From: Rheinheimera sp. UJ63
GTDB lineage: Bacteria; Pseudomonadota; Gammaproteobacteria; Enterobacterales; Alteromonadaceae
NCBI RefSeq assembly: GCF_021568285.1
Contig: NZ_JAKGTQ010000001.1
Coordinates: 434,001-498,000, forward strand
Direction: 5' to 3'
Length of the DNA: 64,000 bases
The notes under the pieces were generated by a model, which had not been told where the DNA came from, did no database searches, and worked only from the letters and a program-made list of their open reading frames with translations. The first letter of the stretch is position 1. The number at the start of each line of letters is the position of its first letter. Positions 51,058 to 62,288 of this stretch are shown here, piece after piece. A program made the translations under genes and the position numbers.

Positions 51058-51978
51058 TTACTCCTTGCTCTGTCCTACTACAGCACCGTCCGTTGCGGGT
51101 CGCTCAGGTTCAGCGCCCAACCACTTTTCAAGATTCAGTAGTGCCAGCATCACAAACACTGCACTGGCAAAACATAACAATGCCAGCAGCAGATCATTAT
51201 GACCAAACGCTATCGCATAACGGCTTGGTGAATACATGAACTCACCCGCTTGCCAAGGCCAAAGCCGATACATGGCGCCAACGACGACGCCCGTTAACAA
51301 CGCCAGAGTGGCATCATGGTAGCGCTGTAATAACCACTTTAACACATGCGAAAAACTTAATAAGCCCAGAACGCAACCACTAGCAAACAGCGCCAGCACC
51401 GAAAAATGTAACTCACGAATGGCTAATATCACGGGGGCATACATGCCCGAGATTAACAAAATAAAGCTACCAGAAATGCCCGGTAAAATCATGGCACAGA
51501 TCGCCACGGCACCGGCGACAAAAAACATCCAACTTGAAGGTTGTAGATCAACTGGCGAGAGCATCCCGACAAAGACCGCTAGCACACTGCCTAATACCGC
51601 TAGCGCAGCACGACTGACTGACCACTTTACTGAGCGGAACAAAAACGGTAACGCCGTTAAGATCAAACCATTAAAAAAGGCCCACAAGGGTACAGGCCGA
51701 TGCTCTAACAACCAACTGATCAGCGAGGCGAGGGAAAAAATACTGAGGAAAATCCCGGCAAACAAACACAACACAAAAGTGCCATCGATATGCCGCCACA
51801 ATTGCTGAAATCGTCCTTTAAGTAACAGTTGAAACGCCTGTACATTTATCGCGCTAATTGCGCCTAATAAACGTTCATAAATACCCAAAATAAACGCGAG
51901 CGTGCCGCCCGAAACGCCCGGCACTACATCCGCCGCCCCCATAGCGAGACCTTTAATCAGCCATTGCAGATACTTCAT
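51058..51978 (-). CDS. DUF368 undecaprenyl-phosphate translocase (PopT-like)
   Basis: A 306-residue inner-membrane protein with eight or nine helices. The DUF368 signature MGAADVVPGVSGGTLAFILGIYERLL is at the N-terminus (residues 12-37) and is mirrored by AICAMILPGISGSFILLISG (about 165-184), an inverted-repeat pattern. DUF368 proteins were shown to recycle the lipid carrier undecaprenyl phosphate across the membrane in some bacteria (established for relatives). It lies between pcm and nlpD, and its stop TAA is three bases from the probable nlpD start. Confidence 0.88.
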   Translation of the reverse strand: MKYLQWLIKGLAMGAADVVPGVSGGTLAFILGIYERLLGAISAINVQAFQLLLKGRFQQLWRHIDGTFVLCLFAGIFLSIFSLASLISWLLEHRPVPLWAFFNGLILTALPFLFRSVKWSVSRAALAVLGSVLAVFVGMLSPVDLQPSSWMFFVAGAVAICAMILPGISGSFILLISGMYAPVILAIRELHFSVLALFASGCVLGLLSFSHVLKWLLQRYHDATLALLTGVVVGAMYRLWPWQAGEFMYSPSRYAIAFGHNDLLLALLCFASAVFVMLALLNLEKWLGAEPERPATDGAVVGQSKE

Positions 51979-52005
51979 ACACTTCCTGTTTGCACGTTGT
52001 GCTGG

Positions 52006-52644
52006 TTACGCCAGATCGCCTGGCACTAAGGGAACAAACCTTACGGTTTCAATATCTTGTTTTTGCCACTGTTCGCCGTTTCGCTGATAAACACGTAACA
52101 CTTGTTGTTCCGCACCCACCGGGATCACTAAACGCCCGCCATCGGTTAATTGCTCTAACAAGGCTTGCGGCACATCCACCGGCGCAGCGGTAACAATAAT
52201 GCTATCAAAGGGCCCTTTCGTCGGCCAGCCTAACCAGCCATCACCGTGCTTCATCGACACATTGTGTAAATCTTGCGCTTGTAAACGGCGCTTCGCTTGA
52301 AACTGTAACGATTTAATACGCTCGACACTGCAAACATGACTGAATAACCGAGCCAAAATGGCAGTTTGATAACCCGAGCCCGTACCAATTTCGAGTACTT
52401 TGCCGCAACTGCCGCCATGCAGCAACAGCTCGGTCATACGTGCCACAATATAAGGTTGCGAAATGGTTTGCCCCAAGCCAATGGGCAAGGCCGTATTCTC
52501 ATAAGCTTTGTGTGCCAGCACTGGCTCAACAAAGAGATGGCGCGGTGTTTGCGCAATAGCGCTCAGTACACGGGCATCGGTGATGCCATCAGCTTGAAGT
52601 TTTTGCGCTAACATCTGCGCACTACGTAAGGTAACGACTGCCAT
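52006..52644 (-). CDS. pcm: Protein-L-isoaspartate O-methyltransferase
   Basis: Repairs isoaspartyl residues in aged proteins using S-adenosylmethionine. 212 residues from ATG 52,644, which follows the surE stop by two bases. Motifs: [42 protein letters not shown]-binding [16 protein letters not shown], and [20 protein letters not shown]. The surE-pcm-nlpD-rpoS order is standard, with DUF368 inserted before nlpD. Confidence 0.97.
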   Translation of the reverse strand: MAVVTLRSAQMLAQKLQADGITDARVLSAIAQTPRHLFVEPVLAHKAYENTALPIGLGQTISQPYIVARMTELLLHGGSCGKVLEIGTGSGYQTAILARLFSHVCSVERIKSLQFQAKRRLQAQDLHNVSMKHGDGWLGWPTKGPFDSIIVTAAPVDVPQALLEQLTDGGRLVIPVGAEQQVLRVYQRNGEQWQKQDIETVRFVPLVPGDLA

Positions 52645-52646
52645 AA

Positions 52647-53399
52647 TTACAATGGGATCCCCTCTAACCAATGTGCCAAGGTTTCCATACTTTTATAGGC
52701 AGACATATCAACATGTAATGGTGTGACTGAAGCATAACCATTTGCAATGGCATGAAAATCCGTGCCTTCACCAGCGTCTAATTCTGGCCCTAAAGAGCCG
52801 TACCAATAAATTTTTCGACCCCAAGGATCGGTTGAGCTACTCATGGTTTCGGCTTTATGCCGACGGCCAAGCCGCGTCACCTGAATACCTTTTAGTTCGT
52901 GCAAAGGAATCGCCGGCACATTGATATTCAAGATTTGATCAGCAGGTAACGGATGTGATTGTAGTTTACGGATCACTTCAACGGTCACATGCGCCGCCGT
53001 AGCAAAATGCTGTTCTTCACGCCCAGCAAGCGATACGGCGATAGCCGGTAAGCCAAGGTGTCGGCCCTCTGTCGCGGCGGCTACGGTGCCAGAATACAAC
53101 ACGTCATCCCCGAGGTTTGCCCCATGATTGATGCCGGCGACCACTAAATCGGGTGTGAAATCTAATAATTGGCTAATGGCTAAATGGACACAATCGGTTG
53201 GGGTGCCATTTACCGCAATAAAGCCGTTGTCTAAGGTTTGTGTGCGCAGCGGATTAAGTAAGGTCAACGAATTACTGGCACCACTGCAGTTACGATCGGG
53301 TCCTACGGTCGTGACTTCAGCAATTTGTAATAATGCTTGCTGTAATACTTGAATACCACGGGCATGCACCCCGTCATCATTACTCAGTAAAATGCGCAT
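52647..53399 (-). CDS. surE: 5'/3'-nucleotidase SurE
   Basis: Survival-protein phosphatase of 250 residues that removes phosphate from nucleoside monophosphates. The N-terminus [15 protein letters not shown] has the metal-binding Asp pair, followed by [15 protein letters not shown] and [21 protein letters not shown] with the conserved Asn and Ser. The ATG directly abuts the truD stop (TAAATG). It lies in a truD-surE-pcm operon. Confidence 0.98.
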   Translation of the reverse strand: MRILLSNDDGVHARGIQVLQQALLQIAEVTTVGPDRNCSGASNSLTLLNPLRTQTLDNGFIAVNGTPTDCVHLAISQLLDFTPDLVVAGINHGANLGDDVLYSGTVAAATEGRHLGLPAIAVSLAGREEQHFATAAHVTVEVIRKLQSHPLPADQILNINVPAIPLHELKGIQVTRLGRRHKAETMSSSTDPWGRKIYWYGSLGPELDAGEGTDFHAIANGYASVTPLHVDMSAYKSMETLAHWLEGIPL

Positions 53400-54482
53400 T
53401 TAACACTCCATTTGTGCAAGATCGCGGGCAATGTCACGATAAGACACTAACTCTCGCAGGACACTCGTTGCAAAACACCCTGCTGGTAAAGCAAACTGCA
53501 AGATCACCGTATCAGCTTCGACTGTCGCGCTCACCGACTCGGGGATCAGGCGCATCGCCCGTCGGCCAACTTGCACCCGCAGTAATTCTAAACCGCTCAC
53601 CCAGTGCTGCCAGGGCGCAACCACCTGCTGTTCAAATAAAGCGGCGTCTGCACTGACTAACGCCTTACCCTCACCACATAAAGGTGCGGTGAGATGAATA
53701 TCGGCGCTGTCGAGCCGCTGTTGCAACACCGCGTCGGGTTCAGTAACCGGAAAAATCGAGCCAGAACCGTTTAGCTGCACCACATCCCCAGCCATTAATT
53801 GCTGAAAAAGACCTTGTTGGATCCGCGCTGACAGAACCTGATTAAACAAAAAAGAGCGGCTCGCCGATAGTGCTAAACCGCGTAATTGCCGATCTGCGAT
53901 ACTTTCGCCCTGAAACAAACGCTCAGCGAGGTGTAAATTTCCGCCAGCCATACCAAAGCGTTGCTCACCATAATAATTAGGTACCCCGGCTTCGAGTAAA
54001 GGTAACTTGGCCATTAGCGCAGGTACATCAGATACTTGTGTTAAGCGTAAAGTAAAATGATTGCGCTTTAAAGCTCCTAGGCGCAATTTACGGTAATGCC
54101 GTACCATCTGTAAAATGTTTGAGCCTGCAATTTGCCAGGTTTGCCAGTCCAGTTCTTGCTTGATGGGCCATTTAAAACAAAACCATTGCTGCGTGACGGC
54201 ATGCCGATCTTTTAAACCCGCATAGCTAATATCGCGCACGCGTAAACCGGTTAAACGCGCCAGCTCGCGGGCAATAAATTGGGTATTTTGCCCGGTTTTC
54301 TCAATTTGCAGCAGGATATGTTCACCGGCACCGCTCGGCGTAAAATTAAGTTCTTCCACCACTAAAAAATCAGCAGCTGCCGCTCGAATCGCGGCGCGAA
54401 TCTGCGGTTGACCGTGTAAATAAGCTAACTCAGCTTGCGCAGGAAAAGACGGATGACTTAAAGCGGTTTCAGTGTTCAGCAT
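53400..54482 (-). CDS. truD: tRNA pseudouridine(13) synthase TruD
   Basis: Modifies U13 in tRNA-Glu. 360 residues, with the catalytic Asp in [17 protein letters not shown] and the TruD-specific insertion ([29 protein letters not shown]). It overlaps the ispF stop by seven bases. Length and order match other gammaproteobacteria. Confidence 0.97.
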   Translation of the reverse strand: MLNTETALSHPSFPAQAELAYLHGQPQIRAAIRAAAADFLVVEELNFTPSGAGEHILLQIEKTGQNTQFIARELARLTGLRVRDISYAGLKDRHAVTQQWFCFKWPIKQELDWQTWQIAGSNILQMVRHYRKLRLGALKRNHFTLRLTQVSDVPALMAKLPLLEAGVPNYYGEQRFGMAGGNLHLAERLFQGESIADRQLRGLALSASRSFLFNQVLSARIQQGLFQQLMAGDVVQLNGSGSIFPVTEPDAVLQQRLDSADIHLTAPLCGEGKALVSADAALFEQQVVAPWQHWVSGLELLRVQVGRRAMRLIPESVSATVEADTVILQFALPAGCFATSVLRELVSYRDIARDLAQMEC

Positions 54483-54955
54483 GAGGTTAATAACACCACG
54501 GCGGCAACCGCGATACCCTCTTTACGACCGACAAAACCCAGTTGCTCGGTGGTGGTCGCTTTAACATTAACTTGATCAGGCTGACACTGCAGATCGGTAG
54601 CAATACAGGCACACATATCGGCAATGTGCGGTGCCATCTTCGGTGCTTGCGCCATAATGGTAATATCCACATTACCAATCTGATAGCCGCACTGCTGCAC
54701 TTCATTGAACACGTTACGTAATAAGATACGGCTATCAATACCGGCGTAAGCCGCGTCAGTGTCTGGAAAATGCTTGCCAATATCACCCAGCGCTACCGCA
54801 CCTAATAAGGCATCGGCCAACGCATGTAGCACCACATCACCATCGGAGTGCGCAACGAGCCCTTGATGATAAGGAATTTTGATACCGCCCAGCGTCACTG
54901 GACCTTCGCCGCCAAAGGCATGTACATCGAAACCATGACCAATACGCATTGTCAT
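54476..54955 (-). CDS. ispF: 2-C-methyl-D-erythritol 2,4-cyclodiphosphate synthase
   Basis: Fifth enzyme of the MEP isoprenoid pathway, 159 residues. The zinc ligands are in [13 protein letters not shown] and [37 protein letters not shown] is the conserved C-terminal segment. Its ATG shares a base with the ispD stop, so both are coupled. Confidence 0.98.
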   Translation of the reverse strand: MTMRIGHGFDVHAFGGEGPVTLGGIKIPYHQGLVAHSDGDVVLHALADALLGAVALGDIGKHFPDTDAAYAGIDSRILLRNVFNEVQQCGYQIGNVDITIMAQAPKMAPHIADMCACIATDLQCQPDQVNVKATTTEQLGFVGRKEGIAVAAVVLLTSC

Positions 54956-55647
54956 TATTGATTTTGCTCCAAATAAAACGCTGCCAGCTGCAGATCGGCT
55001 GGCCGCGTAATTTTAAGATTATCACTGTGTCCTTCCACTAACAGAACCGGCTCATTTGCCCATTCCATAGCCGACGCTTCATCGGTAATCACCACGTTGG
55101 CCGCTAACGCAGCTTGGATATTCGCTCTGAGTAAGGCCGTAGGAAAAAACTGTGGTGTGAGCGCATGCCATAAATGCTCTCGCTCTACCGTAGCATTAAT
55201 TAAGCTTTGGCCACGTTTCATGGTATCACGGACTGGCGTTGCTAAAATACCACCATGCCCAACCTCAAGGCAGCGCTGGATCAGTAACTCGATATCTTGC
55301 GGACGCACTAAAGGTCGCGCAGCATCATGCACAAGTACCCAAGGCATTTTTTCAGCATCTATCGCTAACAGCGCATTTAATACCGAGTGCACCCGCTCTG
55401 TACCACCATCAACTCGCACAATATTTTCAGCGGTTAAGCCGGTAGCGGCAAAATAGGGATCGTCTGGGCTTAGCGCTAAATATAACTGCTGCACGGCGCC
55501 AAGGGCTAACACCGGTTTAACACTGTGCTCTAAAATGGTTTTGCCGTGTAAGCGCAAGTACTGCTTGGGTTTATCGGCTTGCATACGCTGGCCAACCCCA
55601 GCGGCGGGGATCACGGCGGCAATCGCCGGAAAAGATTTTAATGACAT
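54955..55647 (-). CDS. ispD: 2-C-methyl-D-erythritol 4-phosphate cytidylyltransferase
   Basis: Third enzyme of the MEP pathway, 230 residues. The nucleotide-binding start is [20 protein letters not shown], followed by [14 protein letters not shown] and [11 protein letters not shown]. It overlaps ftsB upstream and ispF downstream by one base each. Confidence 0.98.
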   Translation of the reverse strand: MSLKSFPAIAAVIPAAGVGQRMQADKPKQYLRLHGKTILEHSVKPVLALGAVQQLYLALSPDDPYFAATGLTAENIVRVDGGTERVHSVLNALLAIDAEKMPWVLVHDAARPLVRPQDIELLIQRCLEVGHGGILATPVRDTMKRGQSLINATVEREHLWHALTPQFFPTALLRANIQAALAANVVITDEASAMEWANEPVLLVEGHSDNLKITRPADLQLAAFYLEQNQ

Positions 55648-55925
55648 TACGGTGTCCGCGGTACTATCCGAAAAAAAACTTCATCTTCAGCAATCAGGCC
55701 AAGCTCGTTGCGAGCTCGCTCTTCTATCGCTTCCAATCCCTGGCGTAAATCATCAACATCCGCCAACAACATACGATTACGCTTAATCAACTCCTGATTA
55801 CTCGCTTGCTGAGTGGCTATTTCTTCCTGCTGACGCAGGTAATCTGTCACACTGAGCTGACCAAACCAAAGCCGGTATTGTAAGGCCGCTAACACGATGA
55901 GCAACAGCACGATTAATATGCGCAT
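55647..55925 (-). CDS. ftsB: Cell division protein FtsB
   Basis: A 92-residue bitopic protein of the FtsQLB complex. One membrane helix (ILIVLLLIVLAALQYRLWFG) is followed by a coiled coil (QQEEIATQQASNQELIKRNRMLL) and the conserved GLEAIEERARNELGLI. It is the first gene of the ftsB-ispD-ispF-truD-surE-pcm string. Confidence 0.97.
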   Translation of the reverse strand: MRILIVLLLIVLAALQYRLWFGQLSVTDYLRQQEEIATQQASNQELIKRNRMLLADVDDLRQGLEAIEERARNELGLIAEDEVFFRIVPRTP

Positions 55926-55990
55926 AACTAAACCGTTATTTCTGTTTGAGCTTATTATGAAGCGTTAAATAGCTACTGCAAAGCTTTATA

Positions 55991-56644
55991 TCAGCTGCTT
56001 TGCCCCAAATGTGGCCGAGCGAAATTACGCCAATTTAGGCGGCTAGCCAATAAAAGTTCACGCAAGGTGAGTAAACGCGGTTCTTTTTTTTGTAAGTTTA
56101 ACCACTGATGGCCACAACAAGCGGCAGTCATAATGTTCTTGTCTGGTTTAAGTAAAAACAACTTACTGTTGTCCTCGGCTAAGGGCATGCCACTAAACGA
56201 AAACCAACCATACTGATTACAATGCAAACGCTGCTCTGTTACATCCACTTCATCAACACTGTCTAACACGATATGTTCAAGGGTTTTATCTTCGCAGTAA
56301 AGCGGCACAATCAAACCAGGTTTCGCGGCTTTGCTGTAAAAAGCCAGGATCGGATCGGCCGCCTGTTTACTGGCCGGACAGCGTTTAAATTGTTTGCCAT
56401 ACCAAGACGCATTTTGACTATCGAGCGCCAAATTAGCAGGGTATTGCAAAATACTGCTGGCAGCACGCCGAATATAAAAAGGTAAACTGGCGATGCGTTT
56501 TGGCAACTGTGCTAATTCTGAGCTGGGGGTGGCCGCCAAACGAAATAGCTCACGCTCATACAGAGCATTACACAGCTCAGTATAAGTTTGATTGGCCGCG
56601 GTTGCTTGCCAAAAATGTGGTTGATTTTCGTGCATCATCGTCAT
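55991..56644 (-). CDS. Protein of unknown function
   Basis: A 217-residue protein without signal peptide or membrane helix. It starts MHENQPHFWQATAANQTYTE; the first, third or fourth codon may be used. It has scattered Cys and a central LDSVDEVDVTEQRLHC, and ends in basic LLASRLNWRNFARPHLG. No domain is recognised. It is on the same strand as the ftsB operon, 65 bases upstream, and looks like a genuine lineage-specific gene because the frame is long and codon use resembles its neighbours. Confidence 0.6.
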   Translation of the reverse strand: MTMMHENQPHFWQATAANQTYTELCNALYERELFRLAATPSSELAQLPKRIASLPFYIRRAASSILQYPANLALDSQNASWYGKQFKRCPASKQAADPILAFYSKAAKPGLIVPLYCEDKTLEHIVLDSVDEVDVTEQRLHCNQYGWFSFSGMPLAEDNSKLFLLKPDKNIMTAACCGHQWLNLQKKEPRLLTLRELLLASRLNWRNFARPHLGQSS

Positions 56645-56838
56645 GTAGCGATGTTAGCCAATAGCCTGATTATTGTAAAAGCCTAAATGCATCTGTTAAG
56701 CAGAAAAACCGCTCTGTATGAAAAAACCGTCGCAGCAAAGCGCTAATCCGCCGGGCTATCGCTGCAGACTGGACGCTCGCGCCGAAAAACGGTAGTTTAA
56801 GCGCCAGTCACACCACCGTTAGCTATAGAATAGGTCCG

Positions 56839-57357
56839 ATGAATCGTCGTCAATTTTTACGCACCGCCGCTTTTACTCCCTTGGTTGTCGTGCTGGGCAG
56901 CAAATTTGTTGCGACCTTACGGCATTACCCTCTGACCGATCTGCAACAACGTTTACGCGCAATGCAACCGGATCGACTCCATAGTATGGGGAACTGGAAT
57001 GTGAGTCAGATTTTTCAACATTGCGCGCAAAACCTGCGTTACTCTATTGTGGGTTATCCACAGCATCACTCGGTATTACAAAAAAATATCGTGGGCAAAT
57101 TAGCGTTAAATTTTTATGCCGCAACGGGCAGTATGCCTGCAGCTCAGGAGCAGCCTATTCCTGGCGCACCGCCACTGGCCGCAGAGGTACCGAATGATGT
57201 GGCACTACGTGAGTTAATGTTTGAATTACAAGAATTTATTAATTGGCAGGGCGAATTAGCCGCGCATTTTGCTTACGGTAGCCTTACCAAGGCGCAGTAC
57301 TACAAAGTGCATGCATTATTTTTAGAGCAACAGTTGCAGCAGATTGTCCCTCGTTAA
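56839..57357 (+). CDS. DUF1569 (DinB-like) protein with Tat-type N-terminus
   Basis: A 172-residue protein. The N-terminus NRRQFLRTAAFTPLVVVLGS resembles a twin-arginine signal. The rest matches DUF1569, a four-helix DinB-like bundle: NWNVSQIFQHCAQNLRYSIVG and the C-terminal FAYGSLTKAQYYKVHALFLEQ. Metal-binding His are conserved in the family; no reaction is known. It stands alone on the plus strand. Confidence 0.8.
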   Translation: MNRRQFLRTAAFTPLVVVLGSKFVATLRHYPLTDLQQRLRAMQPDRLHSMGNWNVSQIFQHCAQNLRYSIVGYPQHHSVLQKNIVGKLALNFYAATGSMPAAQEQPIPGAPPLAAEVPNDVALRELMFELQEFINWQGELAAHFAYGSLTKAQYYKVHALFLEQQLQQIVPR

Positions 57358-57382
57358 GGTCTGGCTTTGGCCAGTACGGGGG

Positions 57383-57988
57383 TTAACGCAATTCAATGGC
57401 TTTATCGCGTAACTCATATTCACTGCTACCGACGCCGCTACCAAACGACTCACACTTGATCTGTACGCGGTAACCATAAAAGCTGTTATCTGCCGGATCA
57501 GGATGGCCTTGCTTATTTAAGCGTAAAGTCACGGCATTCGGGCCATAAAAATGTTTCAGATCCTCGGGATGATACTTTTGCCGTAAAGCATCAAGCTGCT
57601 CTGCGGCTACCTCTAAACACTGCTTGGGTGTCTCTGCTAGCTGAGCTTGGCTTTGTAACACAATCCAGTGCGCCTGTTGCTGTCGATTAAAATACACATT
57701 TAACAAGGTTTCACCGTCCGCTGCATTACGCTGTGCCTGACACTGTGTTTTTACACATTTAAATGCGGCTACACTGCCATCTTTGCTCTGTTCGCTGTGA
57801 CTAAATTGATGTTTTAATAATCGTTCTACCGTGGCTTTACTCATACCTAACTGTAAGCCATTAATTTGCACTTGGGCTAAATCAATCTCACTTAATGTTG
57901 GGCTTTGTTTAGCTTGCGCCGAGGTGATGCTGATGAAACCGGCACCTAATACTGCACAACATATCCGAATCAAAGCGTGTCTTCTCAT
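57383..57988 (-). CDS. Exported protein of unknown function
   Basis: A 201-residue protein with a signal peptide (LIRICCAVLGAGFISITSAQA). The N-terminal mature part, INGLQLGMSKATVERLLKHQF, looks like the start of an SmpA/BamE-type or related small envelope fold. CVKTQCQ and the later CEVAAEQ/CESFG Cys residues could form disulfides. No family name is certain. It converges with the DUF1569 gene across 25 bases. Confidence 0.6.
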   Translation of the reverse strand: MRRHALIRICCAVLGAGFISITSAQAKQSPTLSEIDLAQVQINGLQLGMSKATVERLLKHQFSHSEQSKDGSVAAFKCVKTQCQAQRNAADGETLLNVYFNRQQQAHWIVLQSQAQLAETPKQCLEVAAEQLDALRQKYHPEDLKHFYGPNAVTLRLNKQGHPDPADNSFYGYRVQIKCESFGSGVGSSEYELRDKAIELR

Positions 57989-58156
57989 AGCAAACCTAAA
58001 AAGTTATTAGATATATTGACTATAACGCAGCCATAACGTTTCGGCGGGAAAATTTCAATAAAGCTGCAGCAGCTTTGATCCTCATCATATTTTATGCGTT
58101 AAGCACAATAAGGAGAGCGCTCTGCCACAGCATTGTGCATGCCGCGAGCAGTCATA

Positions 58157-58178
58157 CCGGTAGCCTGGCGGCTACCGG
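58157..58178 (-). terminator. Hairpin after eno
   Basis: Nine-base stem CCGGTAGCC / GGCTACCGG with loop GCCA, 16 bases past the eno stop. It has no T run, so it may be a stabilising or Rho-associated hairpin rather than an intrinsic terminator. Confidence 0.45.
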
Positions 58179-58194
58179 GGAAACAAAGCCTAAA

Positions 58195-59490
<1,296 letters not shown>

Positions 59491-59512
59491 TTAAGATCCC
59501 CTTGATAAAGAC

Positions 59513-59541
59513 AAAAAAGCCGTGTTATCCAACACGGCTTG
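59513..59541 (-). terminator. Terminator between pyrG and eno
   Basis: Minus strand: AAGCCGTGTT, loop GGAT, AACACGGCTT, then TTTT. It lies just past the pyrG stop, so eno needs its own promoter or read-through. Confidence 0.85.
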
Positions 59542-59547
59542 CTAAAG

Positions 59548-61485
<1,938 letters not shown>

Positions 61486-62262
61486 TTATGACGGTTGACG
61501 CTTTACCTGCTGCCAAATCTGTTCCATTTCGTCCAAAGAGGCCTGTTCAGTGCTGCGGCCTTGCTCGGCAAGCGTCAGCTCGACCGCGCGAAAGCGCTTT
61601 TCAAACTTACTGTTCGCTGCACGTAATACCGCTTCGGGATCCAGTTTATGCTTGCGCACCACATTCACCAGCGCAAACATTAAATCGCCGAGTTCTTCAG
61701 TGAGCTCGGCACTGCCCGGGGCGGTTTGTTCAACTTCTAAAATCTCTTCTTTCACCTTATCCCAGCAGCCGCTAACATCCGGCCAATCAAAACCGACATT
61801 TGCACAGCGTTTTTGCAGCTTATAAGCACGGCTTAATGCCGGCATCGCTTGCGGAATATTATCCAGCACGCTGTGTTGCCCGCTTTCTTTACGCTCCGTG
61901 CTTTTCAGGGCTTCCCAATTTTTTAGCACGGTGTCAGCATCTTCTGCACTGAGGTTGCCAAACACATGCGGATGCCGACGCTCTAATTTATCGCAAATGG
62001 CCGTGACACAATCCTCAAACTGAAAGCGGCCTTCTTCTTTAGCTAATTGGGCATAAAACACCACTTGAAACAGCAGATCGCCTAATTCATCTTTCAGCTC
62101 ATCAAAGCTATCACGCGCGATGGCATCAGCCACTTCATAGGCCTCTTCTAACGTGTAAGGCACAATGCTGGCGTAGCTTTGTTTCAGATCCCACGGACAG
62201 CCGCTGACAGGATCGCGTAATGCCGACATGATGCTTAACAAGCGTGAGATGGGTTCAGACAC
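61486..62262 (-). CDS. mazG: Nucleoside triphosphate pyrophosphohydrolase MazG
   Basis: Hydrolyses (d)NTPs to monophosphates; in E. coli it moderates ppGpp levels. 258 residues with two MazG domains. The first has TLEEAYEVADAI and FDELKDELGDLLFQVVFYA (ExxE and ExxD metal sites), and the second has VKEEILEVEQ and TEELGDLMFALVNV. It is adjacent to relA as in E. coli, with 26 bases between them. Confidence 0.97.
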   Translation of the reverse strand: MSEPISRLLSIMSALRDPVSGCPWDLKQSYASIVPYTLEEAYEVADAIARDSFDELKDELGDLLFQVVFYAQLAKEEGRFQFEDCVTAICDKLERRHPHVFGNLSAEDADTVLKNWEALKSTERKESGQHSVLDNIPQAMPALSRAYKLQKRCANVGFDWPDVSGCWDKVKEEILEVEQTAPGSAELTEELGDLMFALVNVVRKHKLDPEAVLRAANSKFEKRFRAVELTLAEQGRSTEQASLDEMEQIWQQVKRQPS

Positions 62263-62288
62263 GGCTAACTCTTCTTATACTTGAAGGC

